A stretch of DNA of 64,000 bases from Marchantia polymorpha subsp. ruderalis (Eukaryota > Streptophyta > Marchantiopsida > Marchantiales > Marchantiaceae): NCBI GenBank assembly GCA_037833965.1, contig AP031352.1:16100501-16164500 (forward strand). The letters run 5' to 3'. Below are positions 14,050 to 24,700 of the stretch, piece by piece. A model generated the notes under the pieces. It was not told the origin of the DNA, searched no databases, and saw nothing but the letters and a program-made list of their open reading frames with translations. The number at the start of each line of letters is the position of its first letter. The stretch's first letter is position 1. The position numbers and the translations under genes are program-made.

Positions 14050-14268
14050 CAAAATGATAAGGATGGCAAGCATTTTAGATCAAAATGTACATTTAAGTTG
14101 AGAGATAAAGTCCTAGATAATATGACGATGATGTGTTGGAAATGTGACAAAAGAGGCCACGTCAAAAAGGAATCATGTGTGAAGATCAAAGTAACTAATC
14201 CTTTGTCATCCAATATTGTTCAAAATTTTGATTGCAATAAAAATAATTTGTTAAACAATGTCATATAA
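14050..14268 (+). pseudogene. Remnant of a retrotransposon gag zinc knuckle
   Basis: One frame is open from about 14050 to the TAA at 14266-14268. It contains CWKCDKRGHVKKESC near 14134-14178, close to the CX2CX4HX4C zinc knuckle of copia-type gag proteins but with one extra residue before the last Cys. Basic residues follow, as in gag. There is no protease, integrase or reverse transcriptase in frame downstream. I read it as a decayed copia-like fragment; it could also be chance, given the AT-rich context. Confidence 0.4.
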
Positions 14269-15382
14269 TATTCTGTGGTTATGATAAGAGAAGATAAAGT
14301 GCAAGATTTGCCCCGAGAGCTAATGCAAAATCACCTACGTAATTTATGAGCATAGCTTTAATAGCCGCTTTATTTGCCTGACATAGATATATACAATGCA
14401 ATTTATTAAAAGATGTTTTCATATATGAATTCTAGATTATATTTGTTACTTTGAAAATATCAATAAAAAAATATTTATTATGATGCATACTTTTATCACA
14501 TCAATTTATTTTCATCCAAGTTGAATGTTATCTTCCTCCGATTCAGCATAATTCAAAGAAAAGTTTAGCCTTACTTTATTTACAAATCGTATTTTATTTA
14601 TTAATATTGTGTGAAAAATATGTAGTTTTATATGCACACCTAGAAACTTATCTATCTTTATTTATTAAAAATTCATCTGTATTTTTTCTTCAAATATTTA
14701 TCTTTGAAAGTTATATTCATATAACATTCATTTCTTTTAAATCATTTCAAGATCAAGTGTGATGAAAATGTAGATGAATATATACCTTGCTTTTGAAGCA
14801 AAATTATCATAATAATATTAATAAATATACATATTATGATTAATTTTTTTATAATCTATCTCTCAAATTTTTTCTCTTCATTAATATATTCACATCAAAA
14901 CTCCATCTACATTCAAATTTTTTTTTAACTAAACCCTACATAAGGAATCAAGCTTGAATTTAAAAAAATAATTCATTGGTTTTGTTCATTGAAAGAAAGA
15001 CATACCTCATTTTAAAAAAACATATTTAGCTTTTTGTGACGATGTTATATTTCAACTGAGATAAATGCATATGGTAACAATCACTAATAAATGAATTTAG
15101 ATTATGTGCTTCTTTTGATATATGTTATTGAAAAACTCAATTTATTACTTTATAATCATAAACAATTAGTTTATTTCCATTGTCCTTGGTTAATTTTAAA
15201 ATTTTCAGCTTGATAAGCTGTAATGATAATAATTAGATAGTTCACGTAATATATTTCTTTTTCATATTTTCTTTTATCTATGAATTTATTTTTTTCCTTA
15301 TATATGTCATATTTAATCAATTGCGATGATACAGAAATTAAAAATTATACAATAATTGAAATTTTTCATTTAACATACCTGA

Positions 15383-15387
15383 AATAT
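15383..15387. repeat. Target-site duplication AATAT, left copy
   Basis: AATAT lies directly before the element start at 15388 and recurs at 17566-17570 directly after its end. An exact 5-bp duplication together with the shared end sequences fixes the element boundaries. Confidence 0.8.
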
Positions 15388-15645
15388 TCTGGTAACCCCC
15401 TTTTTGTTTTTTGCCGGAACTAAAACATTTTTGATTAGTAAGTACCGTGGTAGCAGCTGTAAATAGTAATCGGAACGCAAAGCCAGAGTAAAAAGAGGAT
15501 CGAGGACAGTCAAGGGGTTTTGGGCTTAGGCCACAGTGGAACGCTTGGAATGGAACGGGCGGTTCACGCTGCAGGACTCGCTTCAAGCACCTTCGGCGGT
15601 AGATCACTCATAACTTACTCAATTCTTAACGCCTTGAGTTACTTA

Positions 15646-15689
15646 GGGTCTCGTTGGAAAGAACTTGACGCTCTGGTTCTAACGAGCCC
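15646..15689. repeat. Conserved hairpin unit, copy 1
   Basis: GGGTCTCGTTGGAA (15646-15659) pairs with TTCTAACGAGCCC (15677-15689) with one G-U-type mismatch. Two more copies are at 16152-16195 and 52255-52298; in all three the text after it reads AAGAAC. Confidence 0.8.
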
Positions 15690-15850
15690 AAGAACGCCTG
15701 GAACGGATGACGACTCAGGGAGTTGTGACTGTCGGAAGATGCGAAGGAGAACGCCTACGGATAGGCAGAAGGAGTTCGTCGTCGGCAGAATATCCGCCTT
15801 CGGCCCTAGATGTTCGCCTTCGGCGACGGACGTCTTCGGGTCAACTTCAA

Positions 15851-16039
15851 GTCGGCGAACTCGAGGTCGGAGAACTCGGGGTCGGCGAACTCGAGGTCGG
15901 AGAACTCGGAGTTGGCGAACTCGGGGTCGGCGAACTCGAGGTCGGAGAACTCGGAGTTGGCGAACTCGGGGTCGGCAAACTCGAGGTCGGAAAACTCGGG
16001 GTCGGCGAACTCGAGGTCGGAGAACTCGGAGTCGGCGAA
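15851..16039. repeat. 15-bp minisatellite, about 12.6 copies
   Basis: The unit is GTCGGCGAACTCGAG with variants (GTCGGAGAACTCGGG, GTTGGCGAACTCGGG). The alternation of two variants suggests a 30-bp higher-order unit. The unit has no stop codon in any of six frames, which creates spurious long open frames. A second short piece of the same array is at 16300-16350. Confidence 0.95.
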
Positions 16040-16151
16040 ACATCGTGCGGGCGCCTTCGGCGATAACAGATAACAAGCCTTCGACAGTGTGCCTTCGGCG
16101 AAGGATAAAACCGGCATTACTCTTTCAACTCGTAACGGTTTGACTCAGTTG

Positions 16152-16195
16152 GGGTCTCGTTAGAAAGAGCTCAACGCGCTCGTTCCAACGAGCCC
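16152..16195. repeat. Conserved hairpin unit, copy 2
   Basis: GGGTCTCGTTAGAA (16152-16165) faces TTCCAACGAGCCC (16183-16195), with one A-C mismatch in the stem. It lies 500 bases after copy 1, within the same element. Confidence 0.8.
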
Positions 16196-17565
16196 AAGAA
16201 CTCTTGAAACGGATCAAGGATCTGTGAGTTATGGGTGTCGGGAGTGACTGTTACAAATAGGCAAAGGTGCGGAAGTGCGTCTTCGGCGGTCAACGCCTTC
16301 GGCGAACTCGAGGTTGGAGAACTCGGTGTCGGCAAACTTGAGGTCGGCGAACCGGATGCGGTTCAGAGATCTTGCGGAGTCCATATCTTTGCGATGGATG
16401 GTCGGATGGATCTGAAATTTGGTGGAGCCGTTGATCTCAGTCGGCCACGCATGCCTGCAAATATTCAGCCTCAGATCTTGGATGTAAAGACACTGGCGGT
16501 TCTGTACAGTAGGCTTAGGATTCAGATTTAGGGTTAGGGTTAGATTTAGGTTGTAAGTTAGAGGGGAAGGCAGCCGCCGACTCCTTAGGTGTAGGATCTG
16601 TTGCGGCTCGCGCCCTAGAGGGTAGCGTAGTGTTAGTTAGGACCTTAGAGGGTATAAAGTAGTTCAAGGCGTTTTGCCTTGGGACTCTTCCAGTTTCGGA
16701 AGTGCAGATCAGGAACTCACTTTCTTAGCGTGTTTGTGCATTTGGTCCTAGCACCACGTAGAGGAGCTGCAGCATAGCGAAGTTACCGTATGTTGTAGCT
16801 GAAGGCCTTCGGCTGAATGTTCAGAGCTAGTAGACCGGTTAGAGACTTGAGTAGTGTGGATCTGCACTTGCGGGTGATTTCTAATGCTCAGAGCCGGTTG
16901 CGAGTTAGAGACTTGAACAGTTCCCCCTTACTCCTTCGAGTGATATATCCTGATTGTACTCCTACGGGAAGTTTCCCCTGAATGCCAAAGTGAAGTTTTG
17001 TTACTTCGTGTAAGACTTGGTTTGCAATTCAGGTTGTGTGTGTGTGTTACTGGATTGTGTCTCAGTTGAGTTCTCAGTCGGGCCTGTACTCTATGCGCTT
17101 GGTGTGAGTCGAGGGTGACGTCCACGGCGTATGAGGGACTTCGTTCCGAAGTGGGAAGTCCAGTCCGGGTTCCCTACGCTAGTTCCTGGCGGAAGGGCTG
17201 TAAAAGCCGGAGTGGGAGTCACTACCTGCAGAGCCTCTGAGTGAACTTTTGAGATACTTCCCCCCTGAAATACTAAGCGGAGGTCCTGACCGACCCCCGA
17301 CGGTGCTTTTCTAGTTGTGTGTGTGTGTGTGTTGAGTGACTTACGCTGCACTGTGCATCCTCCGAGTGACCTCCGAGTCGAGCATCCTCCGAGTGGCCTC
17401 CGAGTCGAGCACTGCAGTATTTCTGGGAGTGACAGTCGCCTGAGAATTCAAACTCTACAAAAGTCTGTTAAACGTGACACTTTTACTCTATGTGTTGCCT
17501 CTGTCCCTGTGGGTTCGATCTTTTTACCACCATACTGCAGTTTTAGCCTTTGGTGGGTTATTACA

Positions 17566-17570
17566 AATAT
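17566..17570. repeat. Target-site duplication AATAT, right copy
   Basis: AATAT directly follows the element end GTTATTACA and matches the left copy at 15383-15387. Confidence 0.8.
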
Positions 17571-18514
17571 ACTTGGAATATCTTAAATAAATACCTAAAT
17601 TATACAAAATGTCAAAATTCAGTTTTTTAATCATTTCAAATAAATAAAAAATACATCTTAAAGTTCATTTAAGTTACGCATATCTTAATTCATCATCGTT
17701 TGCTATCCTATCAAACATCATTGATGAAAGTGATTGATAAAAACTATGAATTATTTGCAAGATTGCACAAATTATCATGTAACGTTTGAATAAAGATTAT
17801 ACTATTTTTTAATGCAAGAATATAAAATTTACTTTATGACAAAGAAATATTATATGAATCTAAAAAAATTGTTATCGAGTGAGAAAAACTAAACTATTTT
17901 GATATTTTTTGCAGTTTTTTATAAAGATATACAAAAATTATTCAAAGATAGTCTGGATATTTTAAGATTCCAAAAGTTTTTGAATAGCATAAGATGATTC
18001 AAAAATAGTTTCAAAAGGATGAATTTAATTATATATATATATGATAATATATAGATAGTTTTAGATTGATGAAAACATAAGAAAAATAATAAATTTTACC
18101 AAAAAAGAAAGTGAAACACACACATATATCACTTTGTACTCAAATCTATTAAATGACCTACATATACTTTTTTCCAATACCAATCAACAAAATTTCGTAT
18201 TAATATAATTAAAATTTTAACAATAATGCGTCTCTATAATAGATAGAGATCTTCGATTGTATATATATTAATTAAGAGCGATATATATTTTTAATTTGTG
18301 TGTTTGGTATAGAAATATTGATTCATGTCAATATATGTCAGAACACGTCAATAATTCATATGCTTTTCAATGTTATTGTTTTGAAATATTCATTCATGAA
18401 ATGACGATGATAGTGATATCTTATGCACTTGCTCTTTCAAGAAAAATATACAAGGAAGAGAAAAATCTATCTTAATGGTCTCTAAAAATCTATCTAAATC
18501 TATTTTGATTAATG

Positions 18515-18517
<3 letters not shown>

Positions 18518-18547
<30 letters not shown>
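18518..18547. repeat. (AT)n microsatellite, about 15 copies
   Basis: Uninterrupted alternating A and T over 30 bases within the AT-rich block. Confidence 0.95.
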
Positions 18548-18550
<3 letters not shown>

Positions 18551-19901
18551 TATACCAATGATACTATAGTTATACAAATCTACAAAAAGAATTCAACACC
18601 ATTATCTCTGATTTTCAAAAAAAAAAATCTTTTATCTTTGTTTGATGATAAGACATCAATTTTTACTATATGTCGTGAAGTATTTGAATGCAAATTTATT
18701 CAGATTTTTTATTCAAGAGATGAACTCTAGGATATTATTCATACGTCAGATTGTTAGTTACTTAAGATCATGAATTTGTACCATTGTAATTTAATACTAC
18801 ATGTTATATGAATTTAAATCATAAACAACTCATTCTGGTTTGATACAACATGTATGTAAAAAATATGACAAATATGAAAAATTATGACCAGTAATACTAT
18901 AGAATTATAATAGGATCATGTTATCCTAATCGCCTAACTCCCATCAGAAACACTACACCAACAGAAATGTACCATAACAATATAGTCTATTCTACAAAAT
19001 GTCTAGAAAGACATGGCAGTATATGTTAACATAGGTTAACATAATTCAAGATAAAATGTTGGTACATTTCTTGCTAATCCACTTCCTTTTCTCTTTCTGC
19101 CCTTTGGCGTCAGGATAGGTGCGTCAGGATACAACTTGTGGCCCTCCTCTCAGTAGCAGAAAGGCTAGTGGTAAGGTGGGAGAAGCTTTCAAGTTACAAG
19201 TGTAGTTCATAGATCGAGTGATGTGATGTTTGACTGCTTTAGATATTAAAACTTTCATATGGATTACGTTGTTGTTTTTAAATGATTCACCTTCCCTTGG
19301 ACCCTCAAATGCCATTCTTTTTTTCTCAAGTCGCCATCTTCAACCAGATTGTGCGTGGTATGCTCTACAATGCAGTTGATTGACTCCTTCTTGATCGCTA
19401 TTCTTAGTGAATTTCAGAAACACGTTAAGGAGGTTGTTACCCTTTCCGACTCACAGAATTGACTAAATCGAAAGTCAATAGTATCTTATTTAATGAGCTT
19501 CACGTCCCGACCCGTATATGCGAAAACAGACGGATACTAACATAACCTGATGGCAGTACAGAGTAACACGTCCCGAGACGGGCCCCCGACTCATCGATCG
19601 ACAACAACGTCAACGTCCAGCCACTTGGTTTCCTTGATGCACAATAGAGGATGAGTGAAGTGAGTTAAGCGTGATTTGTGAATAAGTCCGTTAGATGTGA
19701 AAATAAACGTTCTGTAAGGCAACGACATGCATTAGGTGCAGAAGTATGAGATCCAGAGAAGGATCGTGGCAGGTTGCACTCTCTTGGAAGAAGTCTTCTA
19801 GGCATTTAAAACAAGCATTTGAATGACTAATTCCATCTGATCAAAGCAAGAGTGTGTGAAAGCAGCTTCATTTTGTAGATGATCGATCGTGATCTCGAGG
19901 T

Positions 19902-19907
19902 TTTATT
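19902..19907 (-). terminator. Candidate polyadenylation signal AATAAA
   Basis: TTTATT on the plus strand reads AATAAA on the minus strand, about 150 bases after the glucanase stop codon. The position is plausible; cleavage site unknown. Confidence 0.4.
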
Positions 19908-20055
19908 TGACTTGAAACATTGCATCTCTAAGCTTGATCTTATCTGATGCACTTAGTTAGCGCCATGGACTAAGCATGGTTGCTGTAAGTGGGTCCCTGC
20001 AGTTCTTCAGGTTAGATCGCACATGTGTGTCTTGTTTCCCAGATGTATAAATCTC

Positions 20056-21686
20056 TCATTTGCCTCGTGTGTTGGTATGCCAAATGGCTTTATTTGCTGC
20101 GTTGTACATGACAGTGTTGCCATCGTCCTGAACGTCGATGCGGTGAGCTCCATCGTTACGCCCCCAAGTTCCCGAAGCCCAGCGTGCAACACCGCCACCG
20201 TAGACTACAGCGTTTCCATCATGTTGCAGCTCCATGTAACAGCCCAGGGCAGCACCTGCGGTTTTGCTTTCCCACAGAGGTTCGGAAGGATAATGTAACA
20301 GGACCAAGTTGCAGTCAGACTGCATCAAAAGCCAGTAGACTTTATTTTTGGAAAAGACAATCTGTCCGGTGGTCAGTCTAAATCCCGGGGTGAGGCGATT
20401 GCTAAGGGTCGGTGAGTTTCCAAAATTGATGGTATACTTCGCTTGAAAGTTGGTCGGATTGTACAATCCCCAGCTCTGCTCTAAGCCAGCATCCTTCTGA
20501 TTCTCGTCGAACATTGCAAAAATGTAAGCCTGGATTTCCCAGTTGGGCTTAAGTGGCGTTCCTCCGCGAGCTAAGTTCACCAGGTTTTGGTTGTGAATCC
20601 GAGCGTTGTTCGTATCGGTGGCAATGCCTCCTGAAGTGGGCCAGCCGATCTCCCCAACGACCACACGCATGTTTCCATGCCCCAATCTCCCCAGAGCTGC
20701 ATAAACTGCGTCCAGCTGCTGTGCGAGAAGATTCGTATATATCTTGCCATTGTTTGAATCTGTGACGGAGCCAGACTCAAGACGGCCATATTGCAACGTG
20801 ATTTGCCCATTGGAGTTGACATATGTGAAGTAGGGGTAGATGTTGCAGATGAAGTCCGATCCTACCGAGGCCAGCCAGTTCACTAGGGGCTGCATCCTTC
20901 CGATGTCAGCGAACTGGCCGCTAGATGGTGGGAAGGTGTTCGTGACGACGTCGAAAGCGTGAGCTGTTGTGACCTTGATCCCACTATAACCTGCCTGATT
21001 CAGCGCCTCTTTCAGATTCTTCATTGAAGGCAGCAGTGCGTTTTTCACATTGTCCGTCGCCGAAGAAAAGACTTCGTTTCCCACCGTCACGGCGACGATG
21101 TCGCCACGGCCGATACTGTAGGTGTCGATCCAGCTTCTGGCAGAGCTCACACTTGATAAGACATTAACGAAATCTTCGTTCGTTATGCCCACGGTAAGTT
21201 GAATGCCGCTGTCGCCGAAAGCCATGAGCGTGGCCTCGTAAGTGTGGTAGAGGCGGACGTGGTTGATGCCCAGATCTCGTAACTTCTGGACGACCTCGGC
21301 CCTGCTCGGGATGTTCCACGCATCTTCCCCAAAACAGATCCCTGTCCAAGCGTCTGCCATAGAATCACTGGAAAATCAGAACTGTAGCTGGCCCCGACGT
21401 TCATCTTCAAAGCAATTTAGCTGAAACTATAAATGCAATTGTATGTCATGAGCTTCAAGGTCATCGAAAAGCTGATTAGAGAAATAGTTCTGGATTTCAT
21501 CTCTAGAACCTCGAACAGAGGATATCACGTATGGCCCTGATTCACATGTCAGAAAGCTTTTTATTAAGGTGCAAGAGTCAAATACTCACCGGTCGATCCA
21601 AATCCGAGTGTCAGAGCACAAAAGTATACAATGAACTTTAAGCTCAGACATTTGGAAGGCAAACTACTCCCATGTCGAGGAGCCAT
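20056..21686 (-). CDS. GH17 beta-1,3-glucanase fused to a bulb-type (GNA) mannose-lectin domain
   Basis: Two exons: 21686-21590 (97 nt, signal peptide) and 21353-20056, joined through a GTGAG donor and a GGCAG acceptor in phase 1, giving 464 residues. Residues 1 to about 31 form a signal peptide; the mature protein starts near DAWTGICFG. Residues about 36-340 are a glycoside hydrolase family 17 barrel, with the proton-donor Glu126 in VGNEVF, the nucleophile Glu267 in VVVGEIGWP and the family motif FAMFDENQK. Residues about 350-460 are a bulb-type lectin domain with three mannose-site repeats 32 residues apart: QSDCNLVLL (377-385, final Tyr lost), QHDGNAVVY (409-417) and QDDGNTVMY (441-449). 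The expected role is a secreted enzyme cutting callose or fungal glucan, tethered by mannose binding. The ATG at 21360 lies inside the intron and is not the start. Confidence 0.92.
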
Positions 21687-21773
21687 TGATCAGGTGAAAG
21701 AATAAGAATGCGATTCTTTCTGTAGAGACTAATCGATGCTTTCCAAGTTGCTGTTTCCAGTCACAGACCTTGG

Positions 21774-21781
21774 TATTTATA
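21774..21781 (-). promoter_or_regulatory. TATA box of the glucanase-lectin gene
   Basis: TATAAATA on the minus strand, 87 bases before the ATG at 21686. With initiation about 30 bases downstream, the 5' leader would be roughly 55-60 bases. Confidence 0.6.
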
Positions 21782-24700
21782 CAGACGAAAGTCAAGACCT
21801 CTCTACACCTGAGGTCTCAGGACTTTTTTTTAAGTCATCTAAGTCGTTTAGGCAACTACACGTCAATGTGTTAGTAGTCGATGCATGCTGCGGTTCCACG
21901 TGAAGCTAGAAAAAAGAAAAAAAACTATATCTGACCTTCTTGCCATTGTAAAACCTGTAGAACGTACTTTATATCCATATTATTTATAAAGTGAAGTGTA
22001 CATTCACTTACACTTACTTGTATTTGCATAACTTCGCAAACTTCTGTCATACTCCAGAACATCTTCGACCAAAACTACCTTTGGTTCTTTATAAATCAGA
22101 TCAGCGCTTCCTGAAAGTTTGTTCGAATTCGTGGCAGTCAAGTGTCGTGAAGGTACATGTACCGTAATCTAAAATATCCTTCAATTGCAAGAGCGCACGT
22201 TTGAAGTCAACAGAAGTTCAGTGTATGTGTCGTGCTGGTGCTTTTTTCTACTGACGACTTTCCACGTTCACTCACATATCAGCAGATTCATACTCTTATC
22301 AAAAAAGAGATTTCTGGACTATCAAGGGCGACCAAGCAACGTTGCAAAAAAATAAGGAGAATGCATCAACTTCTATAAACATGGAGCTAGACCCCAACTC
22401 CCTCGTAATTAGAAATGTGTCATTTCATACCTAGGCTAATTGATCTTTTAGAAATGTCAGCATCCAAAAAACCATCGTCTAACGTAATTGCTTGCTATTG
22501 GATAACATAAGTTACGTTTGAAATAAAAAATATAAAAATTTATCTAAAATTCTTTGTACAAAACCTAACTATTTTAGTATTTCGCGCACTCTGAGAAAGA
22601 GAAACATGTACAGGAAAGCTTATATTATTTCATAAATCAGAGTTAACATAACAAAGAGTACCTTCTTGGCATAATCTGATACTTAGCTACTTTAACTGTT
22701 TGCACCAAGATTATCGTTCATCCAAGAAGGTGGAACTTCATCACTTTTTTTAATGTGTTGTATATGAAGCTTAAACAAACAAGTCTGAAAGATCTAAAGG
22801 CCACATAAGTATTGAGTCCATTTCCAATAATCGATGTAAATTCCAATAGAATTGAAGAATAAAAGGCGAAGCTAGAACAAAAACTACTTAAAGATGTTAT
22901 TTTTTATTGCAAAAAACATATAAAATTTCAATAATATCATAAATAGAACTTTCTTTAAAAATTTTTGCAATTCCACAACTTTAAATGGAAAAGCATTGAA
23001 AACTAACGAAAATTGAAATCTTAACTCTCCATGCTTATGATATATAGCTTTTATATATGTGAAAATTGAATAGAATATAATCAGTCGACTTTCTATGATA
23101 TCATGTTCTGCAACCCACCATTATAGTGTAAGTGATGCTCACTAAACGAAGGTCATTGATGAATTTAATTTTGCGGAACCACAAGCAATTGTTTTGGTCT
23201 GGGGAAGCAAATCAATATACTACTAGATGCCAGGAGCTATGGAAACTTAGTGCAATACGTCAGAAATTGGTTCATCTCTCTAGATCTTAGGATACTGCTG
23301 GAGTGAATTGGTCCTATCCGGGCTTGATGATTCGAAGGTATACTTCTATTGGATCCATCATGTCTTCTTTGTTTCTAAAATGTAGTTCAGAAAACAGACT
23401 CTGCTCCAGATTTAGAGTTTCATTATAACAACCCCCATCTAGATGAAGTTGCCTTCACAAAAGTCATGTGGAATCGATTGATATAGGGACAAAACTAGGG
23501 ACTCCTATTTTATGGACTCTAATACAAATATTTTCTTGCTGCATGGAAGACCAAACCAAATTTCAGAGAAATTCCAACAACGGAATTAATTGGTTTCATC
23601 CTTGTACGGCTCCCTGGGTTCTTCCCATCGTGTTTTCACCCCATGGCGCCGTTTCGAACAAATCTACGTGAAAAATAAGTCTTTGGACAACCGTTCGTCC
23701 TTTCATGACAAACTGATCTGTTCCAAGATTGACTAAATGACTACACTTAAGTCAATTGAGCAGAAACGAACGTGAGCCGTGTGAGTGCTAAAATTTTGAC
23801 CTGGTTCAATTCCAGCAAAGAAGTCAAGTTACAAGACGTGCTTATTGTTTAGATGATATAATGTCAAAGGTACTTCTTATGGGTACTTCTTGATAGTGTT
23901 CTTCTTATTAGACTGGCTCTGAAATCTTGGCACCGCGTATGGAGCTCATCTCTCTTTCTTATTGTGTGAAATCACAGGGAACATTGAACGGACAGATCTG
24001 AAGAACATGAACACGTAATTGATCAACTACGACGGATGAATTAAGCTTTGAGTTTTCGTCTACAGCATTCACTTCACTTCATATTCAACATCACTGAAGA
24101 ATGCAGGAACTCGCGAATCTTATCTGCAAAGGGTCGTTACGTGAGAAGTCTCCGGCCATTCCGACTCTTTGGGTCTTTTACAAACTTCTACTCTCTTTTC
24201 TCAAGATATGTTTGATTCGATCATATTCTACGGTTACTTGAAGTATAAACTGATCTCTTTGATTAGTGTTGCAGATGCGTGGATATGCTTCCGTCTGAGT
24301 GTCTGAAAAAGTGCGAGACTAAAGGGGCCAGTTATTTGGTACAAAGGGATGTCTTTACTTATTTTATATTACATTCTTTGGAATTGATTGATGATGAGTT
24401 TTTCTAAAAGTCATAATGCACACTTGATCAAGATTTTTGCTACTTTTGGAGCTATTTTTCTATTCCATAAAGTGTAACCAAAAATCAAATGTTTTTTTTT
24501 CGTTCCTTGAATCTACTAATTTAATTTCAAGGTTCTGAGTTTTTGAGTGTTATGAAAATAATAAAATAAATTTTAAAATCAGATTTCAAACCTAAATCAT
24601 ATATAAATATTTAAAAAGTTTCAAATATCATAGATATTGGAGCCTATCATAGATTCAATTCATATATCTAAATCTTGGTTCCTATCATTGAAGCATTTTA

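Larger units (their letters stand above)
12400..15382. other. AT-rich repeat terrain
   Basis: Strongly AT-rich sequence with no intact gene. It contains a 68-bp tandem repeat (13640-13845) and a short frame with a retroviral-type zinc knuckle (14050-14268), both listed separately. It continues on the far side of the GC-rich insertion at 15388-17565, so 12.4-19.1 kb is probably one block of old AT-rich repeats that was interrupted later. Confidence 0.6.
15388..17565 (+). mobile_element. Short (2.18 kb) member of the TGTGGTA...TTATTACA element family, coding region lost
   Basis: A GC-rich block dropped into AT-rich DNA and flanked by AATAT. It begins TCTGGTAACCCCC and ends GTTATTACA, matching the ends of the 51946-57200 element (TGTGGTACCCCAC, TTATTACA). 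It shares with that element the hairpin unit GGGTCTCGTTGGAA, the CGCCTTCGGCG micro-palindromes near 15794 and 15814, and about 950 bases at its right end (from TTCAAGGCGTTTTGCC, near 16663, to the terminus). The gag-like coding part is missing and a 15-bp minisatellite sits near the same place. The long frames seen on both strands at 15520-16143 come from that minisatellite, which has no stop in any frame, and are not genes. Orientation is given by analogy with the coding copy. Confidence 0.75.
17571..20055. other. AT-rich block, then downstream region of the glucanase gene
   Basis: 17571-19100 is very AT-rich, continuing the block broken at 15388, and includes a TA microsatellite at 18518-18547. 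No coding sequence is recognisable. From about 19.3 kb the composition returns to normal. The minus-strand polyadenylation signal of the glucanase gene probably lies at 19902-19907. Confidence 0.5.

Noticed and set aside
15520-16143. 207-codon plus-strand frame and long minus-strand frames (15639-16076) with Arg-rich or Asn/Ser-rich repeats
   Set aside because: They are produced by a 15-bp tandem repeat lacking stops in every frame and have no conserved domain.
20553-21410. Other frames over the glucanase gene, and the ATG at 21360 as its start
   Set aside because: The other frames lack motifs; the ATG lies inside the intron that joins the signal-peptide exon to the main exon.
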